DNA of 64,000 nt from JTS-AC122 sp050246015 (GTDB lineage: Bacteria; Planctomycetota; Phycisphaerae; Phycisphaerales; UBA1924), in NCBI GenBank assembly GCA_050246015.1, contig JBFWWU010000018.1, positions 21,022 through 85,021 on the forward strand. Direction: 5' to 3'. The translations under genes and the position numbers were made by a program. Under the pieces are notes generated by a model. That model was not told the origin of the DNA, ran no database searches, and saw only the letters and a list, made by a program, of their open reading frames with translations. The first letter of the stretch is position 1. Each line of letters begins with the position of its first letter. Shown in pieces: positions 9,215-16,636 of the stretch.

Positions 9215-10996
9215 CTACTGGCAACCCGCGGGCGGCTGGAAGAAGCAGACCAGGAAATCGAAGAAGTCTTGCGAGTTGGTCTGCAAGTCCATGTTGAAGT
9301 CGGCACTGCCGCTGAAGAACCCGGTGAGGAAGTCGAAAAAGTCCTGCGAGTTGACGCCGCCCATGTGGTTCCAGTCGCAGGGACAGGCGGGGACGCACGG
9401 CCCCGAGGCGCACAGGGTGCCCGCGCCGCCGAAGGTGCCCCCCGCCGTCGTGCAATCTTCGGAAGTCAGTTCGAGGCACGCGCCGGTGGCGAAGCAGCAG
9501 CGGCCGGTGGGGGGGAGGCAGGTCGTCGGACCGCAGGTCGTGCCGTCTCCCTGGTAAGCGCCCGCGGCGACGGCGCAGTCCGCGGCGGTGAGGAGCAGGC
9601 AGTTGCCGTTGCCGAAGCAGCAGGCGCCCATTGGCTGCGGGCAGTTCACGCTGCCGCAGACGGTCGCGTTACCTTGGAAGGTGCCGCCTTGGGCCTGGCA
9701 CGAGGCCGGGCTGACCGGGCCGATGCAGTTCCCGTTGGGAAGGCAGCACGCGCCCATCGGGAAGCAGATGTAGGTAGCGCACATCGAACCGGCGGGCCCG
9801 GAGACGCCGCCGGCCGCGGCGCAGTTCGTCGGCGTGAGGTTCAGGCACCCGCCGGTGGATTGAAAACAGCACGCCCGCGGGGGCTGCGGGCAGTTCACCT
9901 GCCCGCAGGTGGTGTTGTTGCCCTGATAGGATCCGCCGGCCTGCGTGCACGAGGACTCGGTGCGGATCTCGCAGACGCCGGTTGGCAGGCAGCACGCGCC
10001 CATCTGGGGCTGGGGGCAGTTGACGGATCCGCAGGTGACGTTGTCTCCCTGGTACGTGCCGCCTTGATTCACGCAGTCCGGGGACGACGCGACGATGCAG
10101 TTGCCGGCGGGCAGGCAGCAGGCGCCGACGACCGAACTGCAGTTGACGGATTCCCAGGTGACGCGGATGACCCAGTCCCCGGAAGGCCGGCAGAAACTGG
10201 CGAGTTGGCTGAAGCGCGCCCACCCGCCGTTAGGCGGGCAGCCGAACTGTCCGCAGTTCACGCCGAAGAGCCAGTTGTTCGCGGGCTGCTGAAGCCCGCT
10301 GGTGTCGGTGGTCGGGAAGGCGTTGCAGCAGGTTGGGGGAGCGGTGAAGCAAGGATTCTGCGTCTGCTGGTTGTGCATGTTGATGATGTAGCCGACGGTG
10401 AAGGAGTGGGACCCGTCGCCCGGGGCATCGATGATGATCTGCTCGGGGTCGCCGGGGTCGACGGACACCTGGACATTGACGCCGTTGGTGCCTTGCGGGA
10501 TCACGATGTGCGGCAGGATGACATCATCGGAGTCGTACGAAGCGACGAGGGTGCCTGTATTCGGCGCGCCGGACCAGACTCGGATACCCCACTGCGTGGT
10601 GGTCTGCTGCGTCGAGTTGCTGGTGGCGAAGATCATCTCGGCGAGATTGATCTTGATGGGAAAGGCCGCGGCGGGGATGGTGTACTGCGCGGCGGCGATT
10701 TCACTTTGCGCAAAGCCCGCCTGCACGACGAACGATCCGCCGCCAAAGTTCGCGTCGGTGTGCGTGCTGATGGTGTCCGGGCAGTCGCCGCGGGGCACCG
10801 GTCCGGAGCCGGGGGGAGAAGCATGGAGCGAGACCGGCGTGAACTGCACCTGCAACGGGGTGAAGCGAGCCTGGCGTGAGACGCTTGGGGCGCCAGGCTT
10901 GGACGAGGTCTGCGCGGCGGCGGAGAACGACAGGAACGACGTAGCCGCCACCATCGCGATCGTCGCACAGCGGGTCACAAGGCGAGAAGCAGGCAT
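9215..10996 (-). CDS. Secreted GACC-repeat protein with C-terminal SQDFFDF tail
   Basis: A 593-residue exported protein. The ATG at 10996 follows a GAAGGA ribosome-binding site and gives a signal peptide (hydrophobic ATIAMVAATSFLSFSAAAQ). Residues about 40-285 form a beta-rich domain I do not recognise. Residues about 290-535 hold six cysteine-rich repeats of about 40 residues of the form GACC..G.C.......C...GG.(Y/F).G....C....C. The last 55 residues are two 12-position D-x-N-x-D-like loops, each followed by SQDFFDFL, resembling the calcium loops of type I dockerins. In this copy loop 1 has Met at the fifth ligand position and loop 2 lacks the glycine. It is probably surface-attached or secreted. 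Confidence 0.85.
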   Translation of the reverse strand: MPASRLVTRCATIAMVAATSFLSFSAAAQTSSKPGAPSVSRQARFTPLQVQFTPVSLHASPPGSGPVPRGDCPDTISTHTDANFGGGSFVVQAGFAQSEIAAAQYTIPAAAFPIKINLAEMIFATSNSTQQTTTQWGIRVWSGAPNTGTLVASYDSDDVILPHIVIPQGTNGVNVQVSVDPGDPEQIIIDAPGDGSHSFTVGYIINMHNQQTQNPCFTAPPTCCNAFPTTDTSGLQQPANNWLFGVNCGQFGCPPNGGWARFSQLASFCRPSGDWVIRVTWESVNCSSVVGACCLPAGNCIVASSPDCVNQGGTYQGDNVTCGSVNCPQPQMGACCLPTGVCEIRTESSCTQAGGSYQGNNTTCGQVNCPQPPRACCFQSTGGCLNLTPTNCAAAGGVSGPAGSMCATYICFPMGACCLPNGNCIGPVSPASCQAQGGTFQGNATVCGSVNCPQPMGACCFGNGNCLLLTAADCAVAAGAYQGDGTTCGPTTCLPPTGRCCFATGACLELTSEDCTTAGGTFGGAGTLCASGPCVPACPCDWNHMGGVNSQDFFDFLTGFFSGSADFNMDLQTNSQDFFDFLVCFFQPPAGCQ

Positions 10997-11502
10997 GAGA
11001 GGTCCTTCGAGAAATAGGAATCGCTCGGCCCCTGAGCGGCAACCGTCCGAAAACCAATCAGAAGTCGAAGCCACGACAACATTGTGCCTGAAAACTCGGA
11101 GGGGTGCAAGCCGCCGACGTGTTCGGGCATGAACGAGCAAGCGACGGGCGGTCCAAGAACAGACGCCCAAGACGAATTCCCGTTCGCACGCCGCGATTAT
11201 CCGGTTGCTTGGGATGGTGTGGTTCTCCACCAGTTCGGCGGAACTCCCGGCGCTGGGGTGCGTACCGCACTGGTTCCGACCGGGATGTAGCGTGCGCCCG
11301 AGGTTCGGCGATCCGGTATCATGCAACGTTCCCGACACGGATCACGGGTCGATCCCGCGGTTTGGGTGCTCCAGAGGCCAATGACGATGGCGTCGGCGTA
11401 CTCGGCGGAGTACGGTTTCGCCTTCCGCGTCGGGAGCGCAGGGTCGGAGGGGGTGGGGAGGTGGGGGGGGTGGGGGAGCACTACACCAAGGTATCGATCG
11501 CC
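10997..11502. other. Gene-free interval, 506 bases
   Basis: This lies between two divergent genes and should hold both their promoters, but I see no pair of hexamers good enough to place one. The right end contains a run of G-tracts (11449-11476). Open frames here are short-lived and lack coding features. Confidence 0.6.
11449..11476 (+). repeat. G-tract array (G-quadruplex-capable)
   Basis: Runs of 5, 4, 8 and 5 G residues are separated by single bases or short spacers, 27 bases before the start of the GspE-like gene. It fits a G-quadruplex-forming pattern on the plus strand. It belongs to a set of similar tracts at 20398, 22053, 23996, 24702 and 56143. Here the coding strand is the G-rich one, whereas in all the others the coding strand is C-rich. 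Confidence 0.7.
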
Positions 11503-13257
11503 ATGCTGGACTCTACATCGACAACACTCGGAGCGGGGTTCTTTCTGGTCTCGTTCTGGAAACCCGTGCTCTTGCTGGTGCTCTTCATCCCCTGGGCGAT
11601 GGTGATCTCCAAGATCTATGACAAGCACGCCGCCCGGTTTCACCTGGCGCGCCGCCAGTGGAACGTGTTCCACCTCGGCATGGGCCTGCTGGCGGTGCTC
11701 GTGTACTTCCTGCTCCCGCTCCCCAGCGACTTCGCGTTCATCGCTTCGTTCTTCGCGGCGGGGGCGATCTTCGCCGCCAGCCTCATCACCTACGCCTACG
11801 TCGCCAACAAGGACGAGCGCGTGCCCGAGAAGTACCACATCCGCCTGAACATGGCCAAGATGTCCGAAGAGACCAAGGCGGACAAGGCCAAGGCCAAACT
11901 GCAGGCGACGGTGAAACTCGCGATCAAGCAACCCGACGAAAAGGGCAAGTACTCGATCCTCGTCACACCACCGGTGGCCGAGACGCCGGAGTTCGAGGTG
12001 CGCGTCGCGGCGGAGAACATCCTGCTCAAGGCGGTCGAGGCCCGTGCCTCGCAGATCGACATCGCCCCGGCCAAGGATCCGCAGCAGTACGCGGTGTCGC
12101 ACCTGATCGACGGGGTGCGGCAACAGGCGGAGGTCCTGCCGGCCCCCGCCGCGCTCAAAGTCATGGACTTCTGGAAACTCGCCGCCAGGCTCGATGTCAA
12201 CGATCGGCGCAAAAAATTGTCGGCGCGGGTCATGACGGAACAGGAGACGATCCGCCGGCTGCTGCACGTTTCGAGCATCGGTGTCGCGGGGGGCATGCGG
12301 CTGACGATGGTGATCGATCCCGAAGGCGCGGTCAACAAGAAACTCTCCGACCTGGGCCTGCTCGATTCCCAGCTCTCCGAGCTTCAGAAGATGGTCGAGG
12401 AGGAAAAGGGCACGGTGCTGCTGGGCGCCCCCCCGGACGCCGGGCGGACCACGACGCTGTACACCATCCTCAAGGCGCACGACGCGTACGTGCGCAACGT
12501 GCAGACGGTCGAACTCGAACCGCAGTTGCAACTCGAAGGCGTTCGGGCCAATGTGTTTGAGCCCGAGAAGGAAGGGGCCGAGTACAGCACGCTGGTGCGC
12601 TCGGTGCTCCGTCGCGACCCGGACGTCGTCGGCGTGGCCGACTTCTCCGACGCCAACACGGCCAAGGAAATCGCCAAGGCGGACCAGGACCGAACGCGCA
12701 CGTACCTGTCGATGCGCACCGACAGCTCGCTGGCGGCGATCCAGACCTGGATCAAGGCCGTCGGTGATCCGAAGCAGGCCGCCGAGCCGCTCCACGGCGT
12801 GGTCTCCAACAAGCTGATCCGCCGGCTCTGCCCGAACTGCCGCGTGGCCTATCCGCCCCCCGGGGACATGCTCAAGAAACTTGGCATCCCGGACGGAAAG
12901 GTGCAGCAACTGTTCAAGAAGGGCGGACAGGTCCTGATCAAGAACAAGCCGGAGGTGTGCCCGGTGTGCAAGGGTGTCGGGTATCAGGGGCAGATCGGCA
13001 TCTTCGAGGTATTCTCGATCGGGCCTGAAGAGCGGCAGTTCATCGCGTCGGGCAATCTCAATGGGCTCCGTGCTCAGTTTCGCAAGAAGGGGCTCCCGAC
13101 GATTCAACAGGTCGCGATCAAGTACGCGATCGATGGCGTGACCAGCGTCGAGGAAGTCATGCGGGTGACGGCCGACGGAACAGCCGCGGCGACGGCCGGC
13201 GGGGCGGCGCCGACCGGCACCGCCAGCAAGGCGGAATCCGCCAGCGCGTCGGCCTGA
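11503..13257 (+). CDS. Membrane-anchored GspE/PilB-like protein with degenerate ATPase motifs
   Basis: A 584-residue protein. Two or three membrane segments in residues 10-105 (LVSFWKPVLLLVLFIPWAM, then VFHLGMGLLAVLVYFLLPL, then FIASFFAAGAIFAASLITY) are joined to a GspE/PilB-type motor domain (about 165-560). The fold is recognisable from the sequence order and from the CPNC...CPVC zinc motif that precedes GYQGQIGIFEV. Every catalytic motif is altered. Walker A is GAPPDAGRTT with R315 (codon 12445-12447) in place of lysine. The Walker B/catalytic GEIRD is VADFSD (12634-12651). The His box is TYLSMRTDS instead of STLHTN. It probably cannot hydrolyse ATP normally. The ATG at 11503 gives the first membrane segment; no strong ribosome-binding site is visible. 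It precedes the CvpA-like protein by 40 bases. Confidence 0.8.
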   Translation: MLDSTSTTLGAGFFLVSFWKPVLLLVLFIPWAMVISKIYDKHAARFHLARRQWNVFHLGMGLLAVLVYFLLPLPSDFAFIASFFAAGAIFAASLITYAYVANKDERVPEKYHIRLNMAKMSEETKADKAKAKLQATVKLAIKQPDEKGKYSILVTPPVAETPEFEVRVAAENILLKAVEARASQIDIAPAKDPQQYAVSHLIDGVRQQAEVLPAPAALKVMDFWKLAARLDVNDRRKKLSARVMTEQETIRRLLHVSSIGVAGGMRLTMVIDPEGAVNKKLSDLGLLDSQLSELQKMVEEEKGTVLLGAPPDAGRTTTLYTILKAHDAYVRNVQTVELEPQLQLEGVRANVFEPEKEGAEYSTLVRSVLRRDPDVVGVADFSDANTAKEIAKADQDRTRTYLSMRTDSSLAAIQTWIKAVGDPKQAAEPLHGVVSNKLIRRLCPNCRVAYPPPGDMLKKLGIPDGKVQQLFKKGGQVLIKNKPEVCPVCKGVGYQGQIGIFEVFSIGPEERQFIASGNLNGLRAQFRKKGLPTIQQVAIKYAIDGVTSVEEVMRVTADGTAAATAGGAAPTGTASKAESASASA

Positions 13258-13297
13258 CCGTCACACCGTACTGGATGGCAACACAGGAGACTTGACG

Positions 13298-15115
13298 ATG
13301 TGGGTTTTCGTATTCGGGACGATCGGTGTGCTGATCCTGGGGTGGGTTTGGGCGTCGCGCGGGTTCTTCTCGGCGTTGATCCATCTGCTGTGCGTGCTGA
13401 TCGCCGGCGCCGTCGCGTTCGGGCTCTGGGAGCCGATCGGGTACGCCGTGCTCGGCGCCGCGGGATCGAGGAAATGGCTCATCGACATCGCCTGGGGGAT
13501 CAGCCTGGCCGTCCCGTTCGCGGTGGTGCTCGCGATCCTTCGCGTGGCGATCGACAAGGCCCTGCCCTTCAACACCGACCTGGACGGCACCAGCAACCTC
13601 ATCGGCGGGATCATCTGCGGCGCCATCTCCGGCGTGATCTCCATCGGCATCGTGACCATCTCCGTCACCAACATGCGCATCAGCACCGAGTCGGTCAAGT
13701 TCCCGATGGTGGACTACGACACCAACGGGTCGATCGTGAAGCAGTCGGGGTGGCTGACGATCTACCCGCGCATCACCGCCGATCTCTACGCGTTCCTGTC
13801 TCGCAACTCGATGCGCACCCAGACGCCCCTGGCGACGTGGCGCCCGGACATCGCGTACGAGGGGTCGATGCTGCGGACGAGTTTCAACGACGGGACGTCG
13901 CGATTCGCGCTCCCGCCCGGCGCGGTGGCGGTCGAGAAGCGGTACACGATCGGGATGCAGGAGACCGGGCTGGAGGTCAAATCGTTCCTGAGCCCGTCGC
14001 AGACCGTGACGCCGTTTGATTCCAGCAACCCGATCGGGTCGAACGACAAGGGGTACTACGTCGAAGGGTACGTGCTGAAGTTCAAGAACTCGGCGCGCGA
14101 GACCGACGGGCGCGTGGTCGTCGGCGCGTCACAGGTGCAACTCATTGTTCAGTCCCCCGACGAAACGCAGTCCAAGACGTTGTTCCCGGTGGCGCTGATC
14201 TCGCAGTCCTCCGTGAAGGAGGGCGACGAGCGGGTCCGGTACTGGCGGTGGGGGTTCAGCAGCCCGCGGACGTACATCGCGTCGGTAGGCGGCGCGGACG
14301 ACCCGCCGATGGCGGTGGAGTTCCTTGTTCCCAAGGGATGGAAGCCGCTGAGCGTGAATGTGAAAGGCCTGCGGTTCCTGGTGGACGACATGCCTCCCCC
14401 GCAGCAGTTCAAGGACGCCGCGCAGCGGATCGAGGCGGTGAAGCGCTACGAAGTCGTCGCGCTCCCGGCGGGCGCCAAGGGCGCGCGCGGCCCGCGTGAC
14501 TGGCCGGGCGGCACCACCGGCCTGGCAACGGCGCCCTACCGGGTGGACACCCGCGGCGAACGAGGCCCGCTCGCGCCGATCAACATGATCGACACCCTGC
14601 CTTTCGGGCTGATCCTGTCGGCCGACGACAAGCGGGGCCTGAAGACCACGGGCGACCGCAACACCATCACCGAGGGCGAGGCGCGGTTCAAGAACTCTGA
14701 TCTGCAGGACATGCGCGGGACGCCGCAGACCATCCAGATGCGTCAGATCTTCGCGGAAGACAACACCGTGATCGTGCAGGTGAACATCTCCAACGACTCG
14801 CCGATCGCGTACACCAAGAGCAAGTTGGCCATCGAGGGGATCGGCGCGCCGGTCCTGGTGGATAACCTCGGGCAGCGGTACTCGGCGATCGGGTACGTGT
14901 ATCAGGATGCCACGAGCGTGTGGATCCGCGTCACGCCGGGGCAGCCGATCGGGGCGGTGGCGGATCTGCCCGACGGCGGACCGAACCCAAGCCGCAGCGA
15001 CCAGAAGTTCGTGCTCATCTACCGAGTGACGACGAACGTCAAGATTACGTCGTTCAACATCGGGACGAACACGGTGGCGAAGATCGAGCCCCCGCTTGAG
15101 ACCAAGCGATTCTAA
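13298..15115 (+). CDS. CvpA-like membrane protein with large extracytoplasmic domain
   Basis: A 605-residue protein. Residues 1-125 contain four hydrophobic segments with a CvpA/colicin V production-like pattern (WVWASRGFFSALIHLL, then a membrane segment around IDIAWGISLAVPFAVVLAIL, then a Gly/Ile-rich segment). Residues 130-605 are a hydrophilic beta-rich region with no membrane segments, presumably periplasmic; I do not recognise a domain there. The ATG at 13298 follows ACAGGAGA; a TTG two codons earlier is possible. It follows the GspE-like gene closely, is followed by a strong intrinsic terminator, and is probably the last gene of that operon. A joint membrane complex of the two is inference. 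Confidence 0.75.
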   Translation: MWVFVFGTIGVLILGWVWASRGFFSALIHLLCVLIAGAVAFGLWEPIGYAVLGAAGSRKWLIDIAWGISLAVPFAVVLAILRVAIDKALPFNTDLDGTSNLIGGIICGAISGVISIGIVTISVTNMRISTESVKFPMVDYDTNGSIVKQSGWLTIYPRITADLYAFLSRNSMRTQTPLATWRPDIAYEGSMLRTSFNDGTSRFALPPGAVAVEKRYTIGMQETGLEVKSFLSPSQTVTPFDSSNPIGSNDKGYYVEGYVLKFKNSARETDGRVVVGASQVQLIVQSPDETQSKTLFPVALISQSSVKEGDERVRYWRWGFSSPRTYIASVGGADDPPMAVEFLVPKGWKPLSVNVKGLRFLVDDMPPPQQFKDAAQRIEAVKRYEVVALPAGAKGARGPRDWPGGTTGLATAPYRVDTRGERGPLAPINMIDTLPFGLILSADDKRGLKTTGDRNTITEGEARFKNSDLQDMRGTPQTIQMRQIFAEDNTVIVQVNISNDSPIAYTKSKLAIEGIGAPVLVDNLGQRYSAIGYVYQDATSVWIRVTPGQPIGAVADLPDGGPNPSRSDQKFVLIYRVTTNVKITSFNIGTNTVAKIEPPLETKRF

Positions 15116-15143
15116 AACGAGCACCCTAACACAAACAGGAAAG

Positions 15144-15175
15144 ACGAGCCGGGGAAAGCCCCCGGCTCGTTTTTT
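15144..15175 (+). terminator. Intrinsic terminator after the CvpA-like gene
   Basis: A perfect 11-base-pair stem (ACGAGCCGGGG with CCCCGGCTCGT, 15144-15154 and 15160-15170) with a 5-base loop is followed by six Ts. It lies 28 bases after the stop at 15115 and is oriented for plus-strand transcription. Confidence 0.92.
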
Positions 15176-15371
15176 ATATAATTGGGTGAGGGACGCATTT
15201 GCACGAACGGAGGATTGGGTAGACTATTTTGCCGGCCGCGCTGTTGGAGCGCGGCACGGTCGCACGTGGAGGACGACTGTGGTCCTAAGCGGAGCGGCTG
15301 GTCTTGGCCGGGGCGTGCCCGACGCGCCGGTCAGGAAGTCGAATCACGTTGAGTCGGGCGAGGTTCTAGCG

Positions 15372-15785
15372 GTGAACATTTACGTCGGAAATCTGCCTTA
15401 TACGACCACGGACCAGGAACTTGAATCGCTGTTCGCTCAGCACGGCCAGATCACCAGTGCGCGGGTGATGATCGACCGCGAAACAGGTCGCTCGCGCGGG
15501 TTCGGATTCGTCGAGATGGCCAATGACAACGAGGCCCGCAACGCGATCCAAGCCTTGAACGGCCACCAGATGAACGGACGCCCGCTCACATGCAACGAAG
15601 CCCGACCGAAAGAGCAGCGCGGCGGTGGGTTCGGCGGCGGTGGCGGCGGAGGCGGATGGCGCGGCGGTGGTGGTGGCGGCCGAGGGGGCGGTGGCGGATA
15701 CGGCGGCGGCGGCGGGCGACGTGGCGGCGGTGGGGGGGGTGGGGGGTACGGCGACCGCGGCGGCGATTCCGGCGGCGGCTGGTAA
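15372..15785 (+). CDS. Glycine-rich RRM RNA-binding protein
   Basis: A 137-residue protein with one RNA recognition motif (residues 1-82). RNP2 is IYVGNL at the N-terminus and RNP1 is RGFGFVEM near residue 45. The C-terminal tail is made almost entirely of Gly, Arg and Trp/Tyr (about 85-137). Such small RRM-Gly proteins bind single-stranded RNA and are often cold- or stress-induced, as in cyanobacteria. The GTG at 15372 is chosen because the RRM begins there, with GCGAGG about 10 bases upstream; the frame extends further up but would add non-homologous residues. It sits alone between two intrinsic terminators with a leader of roughly 200 bases, so it is a single-gene transcript. Confidence 0.9.
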   Translation: MNIYVGNLPYTTTDQELESLFAQHGQITSARVMIDRETGRSRGFGFVEMANDNEARNAIQALNGHQMNGRPLTCNEARPKEQRGGGFGGGGGGGGWRGGGGGGRGGGGGYGGGGGRRGGGGGGGGYGDRGGDSGGGW

Positions 15786-15816
15786 GCCTCGCTCCTTCTC
15801 TGCATCCACAACCATG

Positions 15817-15843
15817 CCCGGGGACCTTCTCCCCGGGTTTTTT
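15817..15843 (+). terminator. Intrinsic terminator after the RRM gene
   Basis: An 8-base-pair stem (CCCGGGGA with TCCCCGGG, 15817-15824 and 15830-15837) with a 5-base loop is followed by six Ts (15838-15843), 31 bases after the RRM stop. It is oriented for plus-strand transcription and separates the RRM gene from the sigma factor/kinase pair. Confidence 0.92.
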
Positions 15844-16006
15844 CTTGCCCGCGACGCCCGCGGCTCGCGCGCCGCCCGTGCCGCCCGGACGCTCGCGTCG
15901 AGCCGACATAGAGTTGCCGCGCGGCGTCGTCAGCACGACGGCCCGCACGATCGCTGCCTCGGGTCCACAAACCGGTGGCCAACGAAGGGCCGAATCTGGA
16001 TCGCGC

Positions 16007-16609
16007 ATGGAAACGCCCGCACCTCATGAAGTCACCCAGTTGCTCGCCGCGGTCAGCGAAGGCGACTCTCACGCCGCGGCTCAGTTGCTGCCCCTGGTCT
16101 ACGACGAACTTCGCAAACTGGCCAAGTCGCGGATGGCGCACGAGCCGGCGGGCGGCGCGGGGATGACGCTCCAGCCGACCGCGCTGGTGCACGAGGCGTA
16201 CCTGCGCCTGCTGGGAGACACCCAGGTCGGCTGGGACAACCGCGGGCACTTCTTCGCCGCCGCCGCCCTTGCCATGCGCCGCATCCTGGTCGAGCGGGCC
16301 CGAAGCCGCAACCGGATCAAGCGCGGCGGCGGGCGGGCCAAGGTCGAACTCAACGAAGCCCTGCTCTCCACCGAGCCGCCGTCGGACGAACTCTTGACGC
16401 TCGACGACGCGCTGACCAAACTCGAGCAGTACGACAAGCGCAAGGCGGAGGTGGTGATGCTGCGGTACTTCGCGGGGCTGAGCATCGAAGATACCGCGGC
16501 GGCGATGGGGCTTTCGCCGGCGACCGTGAAGAATGAGTGGATGTTCGCCCGCGCGTGGCTGCACCGCGAGGTCGCCAAGGACGACCAGGGCGGGGCGTCG
16601 CAGGAATAG
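16007..16609 (+). CDS. ECF-type RNA polymerase sigma factor (planctomycete TIGR02999-like)
   Basis: A 200-residue sigma factor with region 2 (LVYDELRKLAKSRMAHE near residue 28) and region 4 (MLRYFAGLSIEDTAAAMGLS near 152, then ATVKNEW). The layout, with PTALVHEAYLRLL in region 2, matches the abundant ECF group paired with kinases in Planctomycetes. The ATG at 16007 gives the usual N-terminus; longer starts would run into non-coding sequence near the preceding terminator. The kinase gene starts 27 bases after its stop, so both are probably one operon. The likely role is that this sigma factor is controlled by, or reports to, the kinase; that is inferred from the recurrent pairing. Confidence 0.9.
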   Translation: METPAPHEVTQLLAAVSEGDSHAAAQLLPLVYDELRKLAKSRMAHEPAGGAGMTLQPTALVHEAYLRLLGDTQVGWDNRGHFFAAAALAMRRILVERARSRNRIKRGGGRAKVELNEALLSTEPPSDELLTLDDALTKLEQYDKRKAEVVMLRYFAGLSIEDTAAAMGLSPATVKNEWMFARAWLHREVAKDDQGGASQE

Positions 16610-16636
16610 CGGGGGGGCAGACAGGCAGGGAGCCGC

